Source: Porphyra umbilicalis
Lineage: Eukaryota; Rhodophyta; Bangiophyceae; Bangiales; Bangiaceae
DNA: 64,000 nucleotides
Direction: 5' to 3'
NCBI GenBank assembly: GCA_002049455.2
Contig: KV919081.1
Span: forward strand, 22,847 to 86,846
Shown one piece after another: positions 21,600-33,137 of the stretch. How positions within the stretch are numbered: the first letter of the stretch is position 1; each line of letters begins with the position of its first letter. The position numbers and the translations under genes are program-made. The notes under the pieces were generated by a model that did not search any database, was not told where the DNA came from, and worked only from the letters and a program-made list of their open reading frames with translations.

Positions 21600-23950
21600 A
21601 AACTACGACCAATTGGTGTGCTGAGTACGAGTGTTGTAGTTATGCATGAGTCGCGCGAACTGGAAAGTCCTTGGCGCCACCCGCGTGCCCACAGGCAAAG
21701 ATTTCCGAAGCTCCCCCCTCCTCCATCCCCCCGCCGTCACGTCTCCAGCCACCACCTCTCCGGGGGAGGCTGTACCCGTCGGCAGGCGGCGGTTGCGGCG
21801 GCGACGACTGCGGCGGCGGCGGCTCCGGCGGCGGCTGCGGCGGACGCGGCCGCGACGCTGGCCTCGGCGGCGGCGGCGGCGGCGACGGCGGCGGTGGCGG
21901 CTCGGGCAGTCGCCGACCTCGCGAGGGGGAGGGGCGCGGCAGTGCCACCGTCCGCACGATCGCCGCCGCCACCGCGATGGCGGGGGGGGGGGGGACGGCC
22001 GTGCCGGCAGCGACACGGTGGTCGCCACCGCCGACATGGGGCGAGCGGGGGACGGGCGGCTGGCCGGGGTTGTTGTGGCCGCGGAAGTGGTGGCGGCGTC
22101 GGCGGCGGCGGCGGCGGCTGCGGTTGCCGCGCTATCGGGGAGCAGCGCAGCGGCCACTCTTCGGACCCTGCGATAGCCACCGCCGCCGCGACGGCGGCTG
22201 GGGGGCGGCACAGCCGCGCCGCCCAGCGGGACGGTCGCCGCCGCGGCCGACGAGGGGCAAGAGGGGGACAGACGGCGGGCGGAAGCGTTGGTGGTGGCGG
22301 CGGCGGCGAGAGGGGGAGGGCGGCCGTGCTGGCGGGGGGACGGCGCGGCCGCGCAGCCCAGCGGGACGGTCGACGCGCCGTGTTGGTGGCGGCGGCGGTG
22401 GCGGTCTCCGTGACGGCAGCTGTCGACGTGCTGGCCGGGGGGTCGCGGGTGCCTTCTTGGGGAGAACGGCGGCTGAGTGGACGGCCGCGCGGCGGCCGCC
22501 GCCGTCAAGATATCGGCGTGGGGGGGTACGGCCGAGTCGCCTGTAGCCCGTTAACCGCCGCCACTGATGTGGTGCGGGTGGGGAACAGGAGGATCGTGGC
22601 GGCATCGGCGGCGGCGGCGCCGGTCGCCGAGCTGGCTGGACGGGGGGCAAGTGCCGTCAAGGGGGGCGCGGCGGCTTGGCGAGCGGCCGCGCGGCGGCGG
22701 CCGCCGCCGTGATGTCGGAGTGGGGGGGGACGGCCGTGTCGCCGGTGGCTCGTTAACCACCGCCTTCGATGCAGGCCGAGTGGGGAACAGGCGTATCCCG
22801 GCGGCGTCGGCCGCGGCGGCGCCGATAGCCTTTCTGGCGGTAGGGGGCGTGGGTGCCGTCGGGGGGGGCTCGGCGTTTAGGCGGAGGCGGCGGCGAAGTC
22901 CCGGCTGCCCCCGCGATCGCCGAGACGTTCTCGCTCCGCCAACCCCCCCCAATGACATGGCACAAGTCGTGGCGCCTCCCGGCGGCGGTCCTCACCGGCG
23001 GCAAGCCGATGCCCGGCGGCCCGCTCAGCCGAGAGCACCCCCACCCGCCGTCAACAGTGGCTTCTTTGGTGAGGTGCCGCCGGCCGCCGCCGGCAGCACG
23101 CCCAACTCCCCCCTCCCCCCAACCGGCCCAGGCGCTACTCCTATCCGGGAGGCCTTCCCGCCGCCTTCAATCTCATCCGCGTTGGCGCAGGCCGTCGCTG
23201 ACGTTTTGCTGCCGCCGTTCGGGCTACCACCGGTGCCGCTGCGTCGGGTGGCACCCGTGGTGGCTCGCCGCGGCTCAGCGCCGAACGGACGGCCACCGAA
23301 TCGCGCCCCTGCCTCTCAGCGTTGGGGATCGCCGACGTCTCGGGTCGCGGTGGCTCTTCACAGCCGCCAGTGCCGCCAGTTCCGCTGGAGGTGAGGGCGG
23401 AGCGCTGTCACCCCCGCTGCCGCAAAAACGTTTGCCGACCGCGCCACAGGAGACGGCCTCGCCGTTGCCGACACCGCCGCCATCACCTTTGGGGCGGATG
23501 TCGCCGTCCGGCTCAGCCACCGCACCGCACGCCGTCGCGCGGGCGGCGGCAGCCGCCGCAGACTCGCTGCTCGGGCAGCCGCCGCACCGCGGCGCTTCGC
23601 CACCCGCCGTCACTGCCATGTCGCCGGTTGGCGGCGACACTCACCGTCAATGCCGCCGCCAATCGCTGCCGTCCCCGACGCCGCAACCCCCGCCCCCACG
23701 CCGCCCCTCGCGTCGGTCGCGGCAGCGGTGGGGGTGGTGGCGACGGCAGCGGCGGCGGCGGATGTCGTGGCCACTGTCGAGGAGGTGGCGGCGGTGGCAG
23801 CTGAGGGCGCTTCTGGTTCTACCTATTCGCCTTCCGGCGGCGGGGGGGGGGGGGGGGCTGCAGGTGGGAGATGTCGGTGGGACGTGGGAGACCCGTCAGG
23901 TAGGAAGACAAACAGCGAAAGACGCACTCGGTTCTTTATCTACAAATGAC
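21600..23950. repeat. GC-rich low-complexity block with tandem repeats
   Basis: About 2.3 kb of very GC-rich DNA built from diverged GCGGCGGC and GGGACGGC units. Around 22,440-22,860 there are at least two copies of a roughly 200-bp unit; landmarks are GCCGAGTCGCC at 22531 and GCCGTGTCGCC at about 22732, each followed by CGTTAACC. Long frames are open on both strands, but they encode Ala/Arg/Gly/Pro strings. I cannot support a gene. Confidence 0.5.
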
Positions 23951-25128
23951 CTTCGCCAGGAACTTAGAGTGGTGTCTTTGAGCAGGGTGAACTCCGAGAA
24001 ACCCTCAGACAAGAGGTACACATGCATACGCCAGTGGCACTGGGAATATGGGTTCCCAGCACCAGCGTGGACTGCATCCCTTCGAAAAACGACATAGCAG
24101 CCTATCAGCACACGCAGAACAAAGCAGTCGTCCTCCGTCGCAGCACACGTTGCCTCGTTCTGCACGACCGCATCAAGCGCCTTCTTCCTCCCTCCCGTCC
24201 TCTTTCTCCCCCGCCTCCAATGTAAGCCAATGGCTCCCGCAGGCCGCCTCTCAGAAACTTTCTTTGGACGAGGATCAGCCAATGAAGCTCTGTCAAGCTG
24301 TAGGCTATGTGCCTGCATTGGGGACAGGTCCAATGACCGCACATGGTGCCGTACTCAAGTCCTTCGCGGCGCTTCAAAATGGGACGAGGCCATCCAGATG
24401 GCTGTCAGTGGGTTTCTTGGACTGCTGTGAGCCAGCCGGTCCCACGGGATGCCAGACGAAGAATATGTAGACGCCTCTGAGCCCATCCGGTACTGTCAGG
24501 TGGCATATGCGTGCTCCTGGTCGGTTGACTCTGTTTTTCTCCCCTGTCCTAGAGCAGTGCCTGTCCGTCGTCTCCATGATTTTATCACCCTTCCTGTCGT
24601 CGGACGTGGTCGGCTGGCGGTCCGCACGGTGGCTTCTCTTGCCGCCTGCGCTGTGGCGGCCAGCCCAATGGCGTAACCGTCACAAAGCATACCGCCTACC
24701 CAACCCAATTTTCCAGTGCGGGCAGGAGGTGGGCAGGGGGCAGGTGCGGGGTCTCCTTGACGGCATCCGACAGAACGTGTGGCACATCTGACGCGCCTCA
24801 GCTCCCCCCCCGCTGGCGCGACCGACCAAAGGCACGCAAAAGAAGTTGCCACCCTCATCAAAGAGGTAAACTGAAGAATGAAAAAACATCAACAAGCAGA
24901 AAGCCAGATGCCCTCACTGGCAATGAGAGCGCTGTGATTATCAATACAAAGTCCCTGTACACATAGAAGGCACTCCATGTTTCTTGCTGGACTGCCTTGC
25001 GCGCGACTATCCGTTCCAAATAGCCGGGTACGTCAACAGCAAGAAGTGATGAAGAAAAAAAATGGAAGTGTAGACATGCAGAGAAAACTCAGATATTGGC
25101 GCAGCAAAAAAATGAAAAAACGAACAGC
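23950..25128. other. No confident gene
   Basis: Minus-strand frames around 23,896-24,377 have protein-like stretches (for example CGHWTCPQCRHIAYSLTELH), split between two frames, so a small decayed coding fragment is possible. Nothing else is seen up to the transposase. Confidence 0.35.
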
Positions 25129-26414
25129 TCACTCTCCATCCACGTAGTCCTCGTCTGCTCCACCGTGATGAAACCCCTCGTCTTTTCCTTGCTCATGGTT
25201 GTCGTCCTCTTCTCCCTCGCCGTCCCCACCGCCGCCATCGCCCGCAAAATCTGCGTCTTGACGAAGCCACTCCCAGTAAAACTGCCAAACCTGGCTCGCA
25301 CACTGCGCCATCGTCAACGACCCCAACCCCACCCAACAATCAATCCAACATGCTTGCTCATGCGCTCCCCATTGGGGATGATAACACCATTCAACTTGTC
25401 CTCCGACGACTCGGCCGTTATCCACTGCTTCAGGATCGAGAAGACACCCTCCACTGGAGCAAAGTCCCGTGAGTACGGAGGGAGACGCAGCACGAGGATG
25501 CCGTACTCGCGCGCCAAGTCTTCCGCCTCGTCGGAGTGGATGGTGGCGTTGTCGATGAATAGGACGGAGCGAGCATGCTGCGCCTCCCAATCTTCGGCAG
25601 AAATGTCTGGATTCCACTTGCCCATTGACGGCGCGAGTTGGTGCATGAAGAGCGTGTAGTCTAGCGCGGTGTAGGTTGGCGGCACGGCGCAGGTCATCGT
25701 CTCCACGACTCCATCGATGCTCACAGCGGACATCACAGAGTAGCGGGGGCTCTTTCGTGGGTCTGAAACGAGCACCTCATCTTGAACGCCACGCAGCGCC
25801 CAGCCGTAGCGACGGTAGCTGGAAGAGCCGTCCTTGAGCACCTCGTCCATGCTCAAGATGCACTTGATGGGCAAACGGCGTATCTGCCTGGCAAACTCCC
25901 GACGTCGATGGGCGCAGCGCTCGCGGAAGTGGGTGGTGATACGCTTGTGGGTGTACCCAACAGCACGCAGCACGCGTGACACGGTCGACGCCGAGTGCGC
26001 CAGCCCTTCCCAGCCGGGAAGTTCCGACAGTTGCCGCAACGTCTCAGAAATATCACGCAAGAGGGCCTCTAGCGAGTCTACAATCAGCGACGTCACGGCT
26101 GCGAGAAATTTGGGGTTGAAAAGGGCATTGTCGTAGTGCTGTTGACCGAGGGCATCATCAGGCCAAAAGGCTCCTGTGCGACGGAACACCTGGTACCACC
26201 GCCCCACGGTCGCAACGCTCACACCCCCCAGCTCGGCAGCGTCCTCCCAAGTCATCCTGCCCCCAACCAACCAGTATATAACAAGCACGCGTCGGTCCTC
26301 CGCAAACGTCATGCCGGCGGCTAAAATTCCTGACGGACGCGCAGTCCACTGCAACACTGCATGGACGCGCACATGCAAAATTCCGGCACCACCAGACAGG
26401 AGGACACTCGTCAC
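25129..26414 (-). mobile_element. Tc1/mariner/IS630-type DDE transposase gene, frameshifted near its C-terminus
   Basis: The main frame (26414-25314) has an N-terminal helix-turn-helix region (MTWEDAAELGGVSVATVGRW, about residues 54-73) and a DDE catalytic domain: first Asp in ILSMDEV, second in LFIDNATIH, Glu in PPYSRDFAPVEGVF, with 33 residues between the last two. The conserved 'PPYSRDFAPVE' block is diagnostic of the IS630/Tc1/mariner superfamily. The first ATG gives an unusual leader; the Met in AAGMTFAEDRR is the likelier start. The frame ends early at 25314, while the next frame continues to 25129 with a plausible family C-terminus (QVWQFYWEWLRQDA and an acidic tail). A one-base shift near 25,330-25,360 has probably inactivated it, or is an assembly error. 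No terminal repeats are found. Confidence 0.85.
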
Positions 26415-26798
26415 TGCAATTAGGCCCGCTCTCCACTACGTCAGTACCAAGCCTGTGACAGCAAGAAATCCGAAGTAGACGGCCGCCGGAGATAACAGCG
26501 GTCATGCGGGAATGACGTGTTGCATGCGCACGTCAGCGGGCGGGCTCAGGCCGAGGTGGTCTGACGCGCAGACACCCAGACCTCCCCGCTGCCCACGCAT
26601 TCGACCAACAAATGACAAGCGTACGAGATCCCGCATAAATGGAGAACCTAAGGGGTATCCTCAGAAGATGCGTATAAGCGAGTTGCCAAAACACACAGAA
26701 CGCCCCCGCACGCCGCCTTACCCGATCGCCCACCGCCAAGCTCCACGCCGCAGGCACAGGTAGCGGCTCAACAGGTTTTTGCCTCTAAGACAGAACGG

Positions 26799-26850
26799 AG
26801 TGCATCCAGCGCGGGACGGTGCCGCCCTTCTGTCACCAGTCTCGCTGCGA
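26799..26850 (+). repeat. Inverted repeat arm, left (52 bp)
   Basis: Nearly identical to the reverse complement of 28344-28395, with only a few differences. Together the arms bound about 1.6 kb without an intact transposase, as expected for a small non-autonomous element or two opposed copies of a dispersed repeat. Confidence 0.7.
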
Positions 26851-28343
26851 AAGACATGTGCTGCTGTACTCAAAACTCTACAGCTTTATCTGCTGTCGAC
26901 GACGCACCTGCCACACCAGTTCATGGAGGATGCGAAGGTCAGTGCTACAGACTCACAGGAGCTACAAATGATCCCAGACCTGTATGATACGCGGTCAGCG
27001 CACCGCAGTGGCGGTGGCACATGTTGGAGCGAGACCCAGGATGCGTCGGCAGGAGCGGGATGTGAAAATCAGCGAAGAAAGCAAGTAAAGCGTCAGGAGT
27101 ACTACAAGATATTACAAGGGCGGGGAAACCAGCACAATGAAAAGACACGGGAGACAAAGCAACCCCACTGCTCTTAGTATTAGTCTCACTTCACAGCAAT
27201 ATGCCAATGACCCATAGAATCAATAAAGAACAAGAGCATTAGATGCTGATGTGACCTCAATCGCTCTCCCCTCGGCTGAAGAAGAGAGGCCTGCCCCCTC
27301 GTCCTTCTTTCCCACGGTTCCTAAAGTTGTACAGGTGCTCAATGATGACCGCCTCTATGGCGGCCGTCTCTGCCCCTACCACCAAAGCCACAGCCGCAGC
27401 CGCACCTGAGGCGGTCAGCACGTGTTCCCAACTATCGCATGCAAATCAAAAACACCGATTGCGAAAACCACCCCCGCCCTGCTGGTGCAGCCGTGCATGA
27501 AAAGGTGATAGATGATACTCTCGTGTCTTGTCTCATACCTGTGTTCGCCCGATCAGGGGTCGGCGTACCCGAGCACACGTGAATTTCATGGTGTTGGTGA
27601 CGGTAGTCATAGGATAGCGGTCAACATGATACGAGGGAGGATCGGGGGTCGAACAGCGCCTCGACGGAGGCGCGTACTCGGAGAATGGACGCCATGACGA
27701 TGGTAGATGGTGATGGGATGGGCATGGAGCGCTGTCAACGCATGGCACGGGGCCATGAGGCAGAATTCGCGGTTTGCAATGCCGTCAGAGAGGATTGCCT
27801 GGCACAAATGCCGGCCCTGAGAGGGTGCAAGGAGACGTGGTGTCAGACAGCACGTTCACAGGCTGATTTCGTTGGCCATCGGTTGCGCTGGCACACCACC
27901 ACGCAATTCATGTGCGGTGTGGGGCCATCGGGCCTGCAACTGACTCGTCTGGACGGGATGTGCCAGTCGTGACCCACAGGGCCATCTTCGTGGCGCACGT
28001 GTGACACCGTCTGCCAGAAGTCAACCGGTCATTCTTGTTGGGCCTGTCTGCTGTTCCCGTAGTGCCTCCTGATCAGCTCTGGGCTTCTTTCACAAGCGCG
28101 GCTGTCCGAGAGTCGCTTGCCTTTCCAGGAAAGAGGGCAGGAATCAAGCCGAAGGGCCCTTTTCCGTCAAAAGAAATCCGCATCTTGGTGCAGCTTGCTA
28201 GCTTTCGTAGTCAGAGGCGAGTTTTTCGTGGCCCTCCAAAATAAACGGGAACCAAGTTCAATCAGCTGTCGTGGCTCACCCGTCAGCGTCCTTCGACTTG
28301 GAAAAAGCAGAGAGAATGAGAGCAGTGGGACGCTTACAGACTC
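26851..28343. other. Interior of the 26.8-28.4 kb inverted-repeat segment, no supported gene
   Basis: Short frames only. The plus-strand frame that starts in the left arm (26779-27177) and the minus-strand frame in the right arm (28167-28628) share the word HPARDGAALLSP, which simply reflects the inverted repeat. A CAGCCG-like microcluster lies near 27,385. Confidence 0.45.
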
Positions 28344-28395
28344 TCGCAGTGAGCCTGGTGACAGAAGGGCGGCACCGTCCCGCGCTGGATGCACT
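28344..28395 (-). repeat. Inverted repeat arm, right (52 bp)
   Basis: Partner of 26799-26850, in opposite orientation. Confidence 0.7.
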
Positions 28396-28689
28396 GGGTT
28401 TCGAAAGTGAGACCGAGCTCCGAAACCAGACGTGCGCGCTTTTTCGGGTTTCTTTCCGTTGGTGCCCTGTCGCCCACGTATGGAGCTTTTGTGCTCGTCT
28501 GTGGTCCTGCTGGCTGTGAGAGGCGAGCGGGCGCCGCTGTGCATGCCGTTGTGACGTCTGCCGACGTCGTCGGAGTGTCGTGCTCCGCCTGGTTGTTTTC
28601 TGTCTTTGTGCTGCGCCGTCTCGAGCACGAGGGCTCTGCAACCGCCGATACGTCGGCACCAGAAGGCTTGTCGACAGCAGTCGCCGGCA

Positions 28690-30072
28690 GCGGGGGCTTG
28701 CCGAGTGCAAGTTTTCTGGCTACCAGTCGCAGGAGGGCTGTGCCAAGCACGATGCTCGCAATTGCGACATGGTCACCATCGAGTGTCCGTGCCTGTTGAG
28801 CCCGAAGAGCCCCCTATTTGAGACGCCCCCGCGCCACATCAATTCGTGCAAGATTCAAGCAAGTGGTCCTCCTACGCCGCACTGTGACCTTTGCGTCCAG
28901 GAGGGGCACACGGCCATGACGATCAAATACGACTCGCTCTGCGAAAAGGTAAGCGTTGACGCCCCTTCTATTCCAGGAGAAGACGAGCGGAGAACACGTG
29001 GACTGCCATGGTTCCCGTTGCTGTTTTTGTCTTTACTCTAATGTGCGACCTTTTTTAGAACTTCTCCAATTCTCTTCTGGCCCTTCTACGTCTGGATTGT
29101 GGATGGCCGGCCCCCCGTCATGTTTTTCTCTTTCAGGCCACCGAGAAAGGCAAAGTCGTTTACCGCCACAAACGGAATTTCGTGATGTCTGCCTCGGTGA
29201 TGGTTTGCAAGGCGGCCACTATGACGGACGAGTACGTCACGTGCGCGCGGGAGGCCGCTCAGAAGCGGTATGCGGAGAAGGACAACAACCACCGCAAAGA
29301 GAAGGCCGCCAACAAGGCGTACCACACTGTCCACCCATTGGTAGTCTAACGCGACGGTGCAGCAGCGGGCTCAAGTGCCGCCGGGGCCTCCGCGGAGCCG
29401 GGCTGCGCCGACGTGGACATGGGCAACCTCATGGCCATCGCCAGCCGCCGAGGCAAGGCCACGGCTGCTACGCACGAGAAGAACAAAGAGAAGCTGCGGG
29501 CGGCCTTTGCCTACCGTGGGGCGGGGTACTCTTCCGCAAGCGCGAAGATTTTGGCGGCGGCGGACCAGGCGGGTGGTTTGCCAGCATTGCTGGACGGCGG
29601 CCCTCGTCGTCGACGTGACGTCCTGCTTGCCGTTAACACGCCGCTGAAGAAAATCCAGACCGCGTTGTCTGTGCATGGGTCAGCCCGCTCAACCTCGCGG
29701 GCGCTGGCGCTCGCGGCCTCCCCCATGCGCCTGCGCGCGCCGACAGCGTCGCCCGGTAGTCGGCTAGTGGCTAACGGCGTTTTCAACACCATTGACGCAG
29801 ACCAAGAGCCGTCTGCTTCCGCACAAGATGCAGCGGTCGTGCGGCCCGCGGTGAACGCGGCAGGCCTGCTGAACCCAAGCGGTGTCTTCGACTTGCTTCA
29901 GAAGCAGTACACGATCAAGGACGACGCTGTCCACCTCGGTTTGGTCAAGAAGGTGCTTGTGGAGTAGGGCATATCAGGGGCAGTCGTGATTAATGAGGAC
30001 ACCCCCGTTTGAGAGCTCGTCGGAATTTTTGAGGGTACGCTGAAAGACGCCAACCAGTGGTCCTTTGGACAC
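28690..30072 (+). pseudogene. Spliced gene with in-frame stops, Cys-rich N-terminal part, unrecognised
   Basis: Exon 1 (ending at 28948, start unknown) encodes a Cys/His-rich stretch with CDLCVQEGH and ECPC, possibly zinc-binding. An intron of 188 bp (28949-29136) runs from AAG|GTAAGC to CTCTTTCAG|GCC and joins in frame to exon 2. Exon 2 reads KRNFVMSASVMVC and a Lys/Glu-rich helix (KRYAEKDNNHRKEKAANKAY), reaches TAA at 29347-29349, then continues as coherent protein in the same frame to TAG 29965, TGA about 30,010 and a last coherent part ending near 30,070 (SMDIFFRHCRKG). A further acceptor-like TTTTTCCCAACAG ends at about 30,180. Three stops in one sensible frame indicate decay. The family is unknown. 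Confidence 0.5.
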
Positions 30073-31078
30073 AAGCGGTCCATGGATATCTTTTTCCGCC
30101 ACTGTCGTAAGGGCGTCGCACTGTGATGCTGTGTTGTTTGCTTGCATGTCTTCGTTCTTTTCTGATCTTTTTCCCAACAGCTGATGGGCGCCTGTGGTGC
30201 CATGGTTATGCACTTGCGGAGTGTCCACGCGCAGAGCGTTATAGAGGTGAGGCATACAAGGCAGTGCCGCAATATTAAGAAGCAAGTCAAGGAGCTCGCT
30301 GCCGCCGACGCTAGAATCCGACGGCATACTCCTTACCTCCCCATGCGATGCTCGCTGCCCCATCGGGATCTCTTGCGACCTCCGCCCACCTGGCGGTGGA
30401 CAGCAGCGCCCGCCACGTGCGCGCTCCCCCAGCAACGGGCATCGCTTTCCCGTGACCAGGTTCTGCTCCATGCGGGCAGCCCGCTCCCCCGGCCTCCCCC
30501 GGGCCCTACTGGCCTCCCCCATCCCGGCGTCCTCTCACAACCGATGGCGCGGAAAGGGTCAGTTTTCGTCTGTTGTTCTCTGTTTTCCCTCGCTTGCACG
30601 AGTATGATACGGGAACCACATGTCGGGGATCCTGCGCTGCTGTCATGTCTCTACGAGTCGTACATTGGCACGAGGCCTGGTGAACACTGTGATTCTCGCG
30701 ACCGGCATCGAGCGGCTGAGATTGAACGGCACCGAATTACAGTGCCTCGCCCGAACTTGCTGTGACTTGCTGTGACTTGCTGTGACTTGCTGTGAGCTTT
30801 TCTCAGATCCGATCACTCTTAGGCGACGCGCCATACATAGTATAGTTCACAGTGTCCGAATATTCAGACCGCTGGAGATCAAAAGAAGGCACCCAGGAAA
30901 TCAAACAAACCGCGAGGACCCCCAACCCATGGTTAGGCGGCCCGGGGTGAGACCCTTCTTGCGCACATCTGCGCGACATGCCTGACAAAATGCCCGGTTT
31001 TCTGCGGGGAGAAAAACACATTGTGAAGGGGGGGTGGGGATATGTTGCATGCAAACTCCAAGCAGGGAACCTGCGCCA
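30073..31078. other. No confident gene; short tandem repeat
   Basis: A 193-codon plus frame (30184-30765) starts just after the acceptor-like site at 30,180 and may contain a terminal exon of the decayed gene, but its later part is low-complexity. Four head-to-tail copies of ACTTGCTGTG lie at 30755-30794. Confidence 0.4.
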
Positions 31079-31122
31079 TGGGGCTCGTTGCAGGATCCAC
31101 GACGAGGCCCTTTTTCCTCGAT
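31079..31122 (+). repeat. Inverted repeat arm, left (about 44 bp)
   Basis: Contains GGGCTCGTTGCAGGATCCAC and matches the reverse complement of 32497-32543, followed in both arms by scattered CGACGAG motifs. Confidence 0.65.
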
Positions 31123-32496
31123 TCCGCGACGAGAAACCTGTCAAGCTGGTGAAAAAAAAACCTTGAAGGCCCTTGTGAGAGCTTTTCTCGTCGAATTCCA
31201 TATTCTGCTTGTCTGTGGCTACGTATTTGCATTTTTCACACTATTCTTGGATGCTTCAGGACCGTCACTGAGAGCGCCTTCAAGTGATGTAGAACAGCAT
31301 GGTGTGAGATGGAGCATGAGGAAGGTGACAAGGGACAACGAGGCCTCATCGAGCAAGCGAGTAGGGTCGCAACGATGTTTGAACATAAAGCTCGTTGAGC
31401 TCTTAAACCCCGCTGCTAGCAAGCTGTCATATTAAGTCGATCACAGGGTGCGGAGATACTGCGAAGACGACTGTCCGTGCGAGTTGCACCTGGATTCAAG
31501 CGAGCAATATGGAATTGATACGCCCGTTGTGGATGCCAGCTGTCATGGATCTGAGGAGTCAAAGAATGGAAACACAACTGAACTAAGAATTAATGAGTCC
31601 CATCGACCGAGCTGAAGCGGGATGCATCCGGAGGCGAACGACGCGGGTTGCCAATGTCCAAGAACGGGGCTGAGAGCGCGTTCCGATCCGCCCGTGACCC
31701 TGGCTGAATACGCGAATTCCACGCGACCCCGACGCCTTCGTTGAGCGAGTCAAGTCGATGTGCAGCGCAATGCTTCCATGCAGCGCCATCGCTGCCGCTA
31801 TTCGATCTGAAGGGGATCCTTCCGCAGCCTTTTGCAGGTATTGCCGGCTGACGCGGGTGCCACAGTCTTGGGAGAACGGGGAGATGCTGGACCCCGGGGG
31901 CACGAGGTCGCGACCAGCACCGGGGATATCTGCGGTGCCGGGGTCTGCCTGATTGGTGGTCGAACGGGAAGCAGAGGCGATAGTTGCCGCTTTGAAACGC
32001 GTGCGGATGAGTGGGTCCGCGCATGGCACGCCGCATGGCCGCCCCCGAGGGCAGGTTCCCCGTGTTCGCGTCGTCACCGCGTTCGTACCAAGTCGTTGTG
32101 AAAAACACTCGGTGACACTTCTGAGGCAATGCAACATGTGTCTTTTGTTAGCCACGATGGTTGTTCGTGGCTGCCAACCGCCGCGCTGCGGAATGGCGGG
32201 AAAACAAGGAGGAGGCCATGTGCGGCCGAATCATGCGCTGTTGTGTAAGTCATTGGCCGGCACTTGAGTCTGTTTTTCTCCTACTTGTGGAGCTCTTTCT
32301 CTCTCTTGTACGAATTTTCGCAACTTGCGCGTAGCCCTACATTGTCTACTTGTCAGGACTTCGGAGCATTTAAATGACCTATAATACAGGCCAAGAGCTG
32401 ATATTTTCGAAGTCGAGAATCTCGATCAGGCATATCATAACCGAGTGACGAGGTTTTGACGAGAAAAGTACCCTCGTCAACGAGCAAAAACGAGCG
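31123..32496. other. Interior of the 31.1-32.5 kb inverted-repeat segment
   Basis: Several overlapping frames on the minus strand (31583-32155 and 31590-32129) and plus strand (31034-31435) have ordinary composition but no recognisable domain, and none is clearly preferred. Subterminal CGACGAG/CTCGTC motifs cluster near the right arm (32,445-32,500). Confidence 0.4.
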
Positions 32497-32543
32497 ATCG
32501 GGGGGAAAAAACGCCCTCGTCGTGGATCCTGCAACGAGCCCCA
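32497..32543 (-). repeat. Inverted repeat arm, right (about 47 bp)
   Basis: Partner of 31079-31122 in opposite orientation. The GTGGATCCTGCAACGAGCCC core is exact. Confidence 0.65.
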
Positions 32544-32846
32544 CTGCGCTGGTTGGTAAGACCCACTGTGCTGCTGGACACACCGTCCAGCAGGCGCCAC
32601 GTGCGCTGCCTCGTCAGCATGCATGATGCGGTCCTGATCTAGCCGACAGCCAATACTTTTAAAGATTCGGCCCACCCTTTGCGCCAATCAACGTTTGCCA
32701 TCCGGGGTAAAACGCCACGTGTTCCGACAGCAGCATAGAAGCTTCGCTAAAATCTCGAGCGTATACAACCGGATATAGACTGTACAGTCATTATTCGCTT
32801 ATGTGCCATTCACTTGGAGAGCATGCTCCACAAGTGAATGGCCCCT

Positions 32847-33137
32847 AGTGTCTATTCTACTGCTCCCGAGGCTCAAATGAGGCTCAGATGAGGCTCAAAT
32901 GAGGCTCCCTCTCATATGGCCTGGAAACGCGCCCTTTTTGGGGTGTCTGGGGCACCCCCTCCGAGTTTTCATCGTACACAGCCGCCGAGTTGGCCCATAG
33001 GTGAGTGGACTGCGCCGAGTCCAGATCTATTCTCAGAAAGAGCAGCTGAGGCCGGGAACATGGTCACAGAGAGGCATCGAAAACAGCCTCAAATGAGGGG
33101 AATCGGCTCAAATGAGGCGGCCAGTAGAATAGACACT
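32847..33137. mobile_element. Element 2 of the AGTGTCTATTCTAC family (GGCTC-arm type), 291 bp
   Basis: The ends AGTGTCTATTCTAC (32847-32860) and its exact complement (33124-33137) bound only 291 bp. Inside the left end are tandem GGCTCAAATGAGGCTC motifs, one with TCAGATGA. Inside the right end are CCTCAAATGAGG and GGCTCAAATGAGGC. There is no coding capacity. It resembles a miniature inverted-repeat element (MITE) moved by a protein encoded elsewhere. Confidence 0.75.

Noticed and set aside
21603-22712. ORFs of 300-360 codons on both strands in the GC-rich block
   Set aside because: Low-complexity Ala/Arg/Gly/Pro strings with tandem DNA repeats and no domain; stop codons are rare at this base composition.
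25314-25617. 163-codon minus ORF (25129-25617) as a separate gene
   Set aside because: Its first two-thirds is out of frame with the DDE domain and meaningless; only its end makes sense, as the displaced transposase C-terminus.
29341-29362. A 22-bp GT-AG intron removing the TAA at 29347
   Set aside because: Removing it shifts the reading away from the coherent frame that continues after the stop.
17703-30072. Stop-codon reassignment as an explanation for in-frame TAA, TAG and TGA
   Set aside because: All three stops occur in the decayed frames, while confident genes (9303-10079, 10562-12253, NAD9, HA protein) end normally at standard stops.
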